Of a DNA stretch of 5,688 nt, positions 5,361-5,688 are shown piece by piece. This DNA is from Ruminococcaceae bacterium UBA3710. GTDB taxonomy: Bacteria > Bacillota > Clostridia > Oscillospirales > Acutalibacteraceae. Each line of letters opens with the position of its first letter. The first letter of the stretch is position 1. Position numbers and translations under genes: made by a program. The DNA is taken from contig DFHZ01000064.1 in the NCBI GenBank assembly GCA_002371985.1, positions 1 to 5,688 on the forward strand, given 5' to 3'. The notes under the pieces were generated by a model. The model worked only from the letters and a program-made list of their open reading frames with translations, did no database searches and was not told where the DNA came from.

Positions 5361-5688
5361 ATTTATACCTCTCAAAAACAACTGTTTCATTTGCAAGATT
5401 TACGTCAACCGTTTTATATCCAACACTTAACCAACTTAATGCAATAGAATGTGTTGTTGTGTTTGCCCAGAATTCCCTGTATTGCCTTGCGGATTCCGGC
5501 AAAGAAAATCCAATCGCATTTTCAATTTGCGAAAATGTCAATGACATTTTTTTCTCTTTCGAGTTTTCTAACAGCTCTGCTAAATGCCTATATTTTTTTC
5601 CCGGTTTAATTGGTTTAGTTAAAGGTTTCGTTTCAACAACGGGAGCACTGCTTTTCAAAGTAGCCACCTCATCTTCTAAAGCCTTAAT
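5350..5688 (-). CDS. Protein with C-terminal DUF7662-like domain, N-terminus outside the window
   Basis: 112 residues are visible, and the frame is open to the window edge. A GTG at 5667 could serve as a start, but GAGG abuts it directly with no spacing, and the frame continues upstream as IKALEDEVATLK, a heptad-like helix typical of a short coiled coil. I therefore treat the gene as 5'-partial. A linker rich in Pro, Thr and Lys (about visible residues 15-31) leads to a compact domain from KYRHLAELL to VVFERYKYG. Its hallmarks are LTFSQIENAIGFSLPESAR, an aromatic/W-x-N block (REFWANTTTHS) and a W-x-x-x-G-[YW] block (SWLSVGYKTV). These match my recollection of DUF7662, a small domain of unknown function. 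No catalytic residues are evident. It overlaps the next gene by 11 bases. Confidence 0.8.
   Translation of the reverse strand: MKALEDEVATLKSSAPVVETKPLTKPIKPGKKYRHLAELLENSKEKKMSLTFSQIENAIGFSLPESARQYREFWANTTTHSIALSWLSVGYKTVDVNLANETVVFERYKYGI
5368..5373 (-). promoter_or_regulatory. Ribosome binding site of the 89-residue protein
   Basis: GAGAGG on the minus strand lies seven bases before the ATG at 5360, inside the last codons of the DUF7662-like gene. It decides the start in favour of 5360 over the ATG at 5396. Confidence 0.7.

Overview
The window is AT-rich, and every gene I can support lies on the minus strand, so it reads from high to low coordinates. Strong Shine-Dalgarno sites (AAAGGA, GAAGGAG, AAAGGAG), extended -10 promoters and the glycosidase types suggest a low-GC Firmicute, most likely a gut-type clostridium of the Ruminococcaceae/Oscillospiraceae/Lachnospiraceae kind. 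That placement is inference; no rRNA or marker gene is present.

Left part (1-3850): a two-gene glycoside-degradation operon. An extended -10 promoter near 3841-3849 precedes a complete 773-residue GH2 enzyme (1445-3766; beta-galactosidase type with DUF4982 and C5 C-terminal domains). Thirteen bases after its stop comes a GH36 alpha-galactosidase (1-1431), cut by the window edge directly after its catalytic-nucleophile motif KWDMN. Neither protein has a signal peptide, so together they would trim beta- and alpha-linked galactosyl units from imported oligosaccharides. No transporter or regulator is in view.

Middle part (4009-4820): two diverged direct copies of a repeat of about 110-120 bases (4042-4160 and 4709-4820) bracket a small four-helix membrane protein gene (4194-4616). 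Each copy carries a strong hairpin, and directly before it on the minus strand is a segment laid out like a tRNA 3' end (T-loop, T-stem 3' strand, seven acceptor bases, discriminator, CCA). Another tRNA-3'-end-like segment on the plus strand (4012-4035) abuts the outer side of the left copy. The membrane gene has a good promoter whose -10 box ends six bases before the ATG, so its mRNA may be leaderless.

Right part (4821-5688): a possible 21-codon ORF with a strong ribosome site (4844-4909), a stretch with no gene (about 4926-5090), and two overlapping genes of unknown function. One is the C-terminal part of a protein with a DUF7662-like domain (5350-5688, open at the window edge). The other is an 89-residue protein (5091-5360) that overlaps it by 11 bases.

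The parts most worth a second look are the tRNA-3'-end/hairpin repeat pair around the membrane gene, and the overlapping DUF7662 pair.
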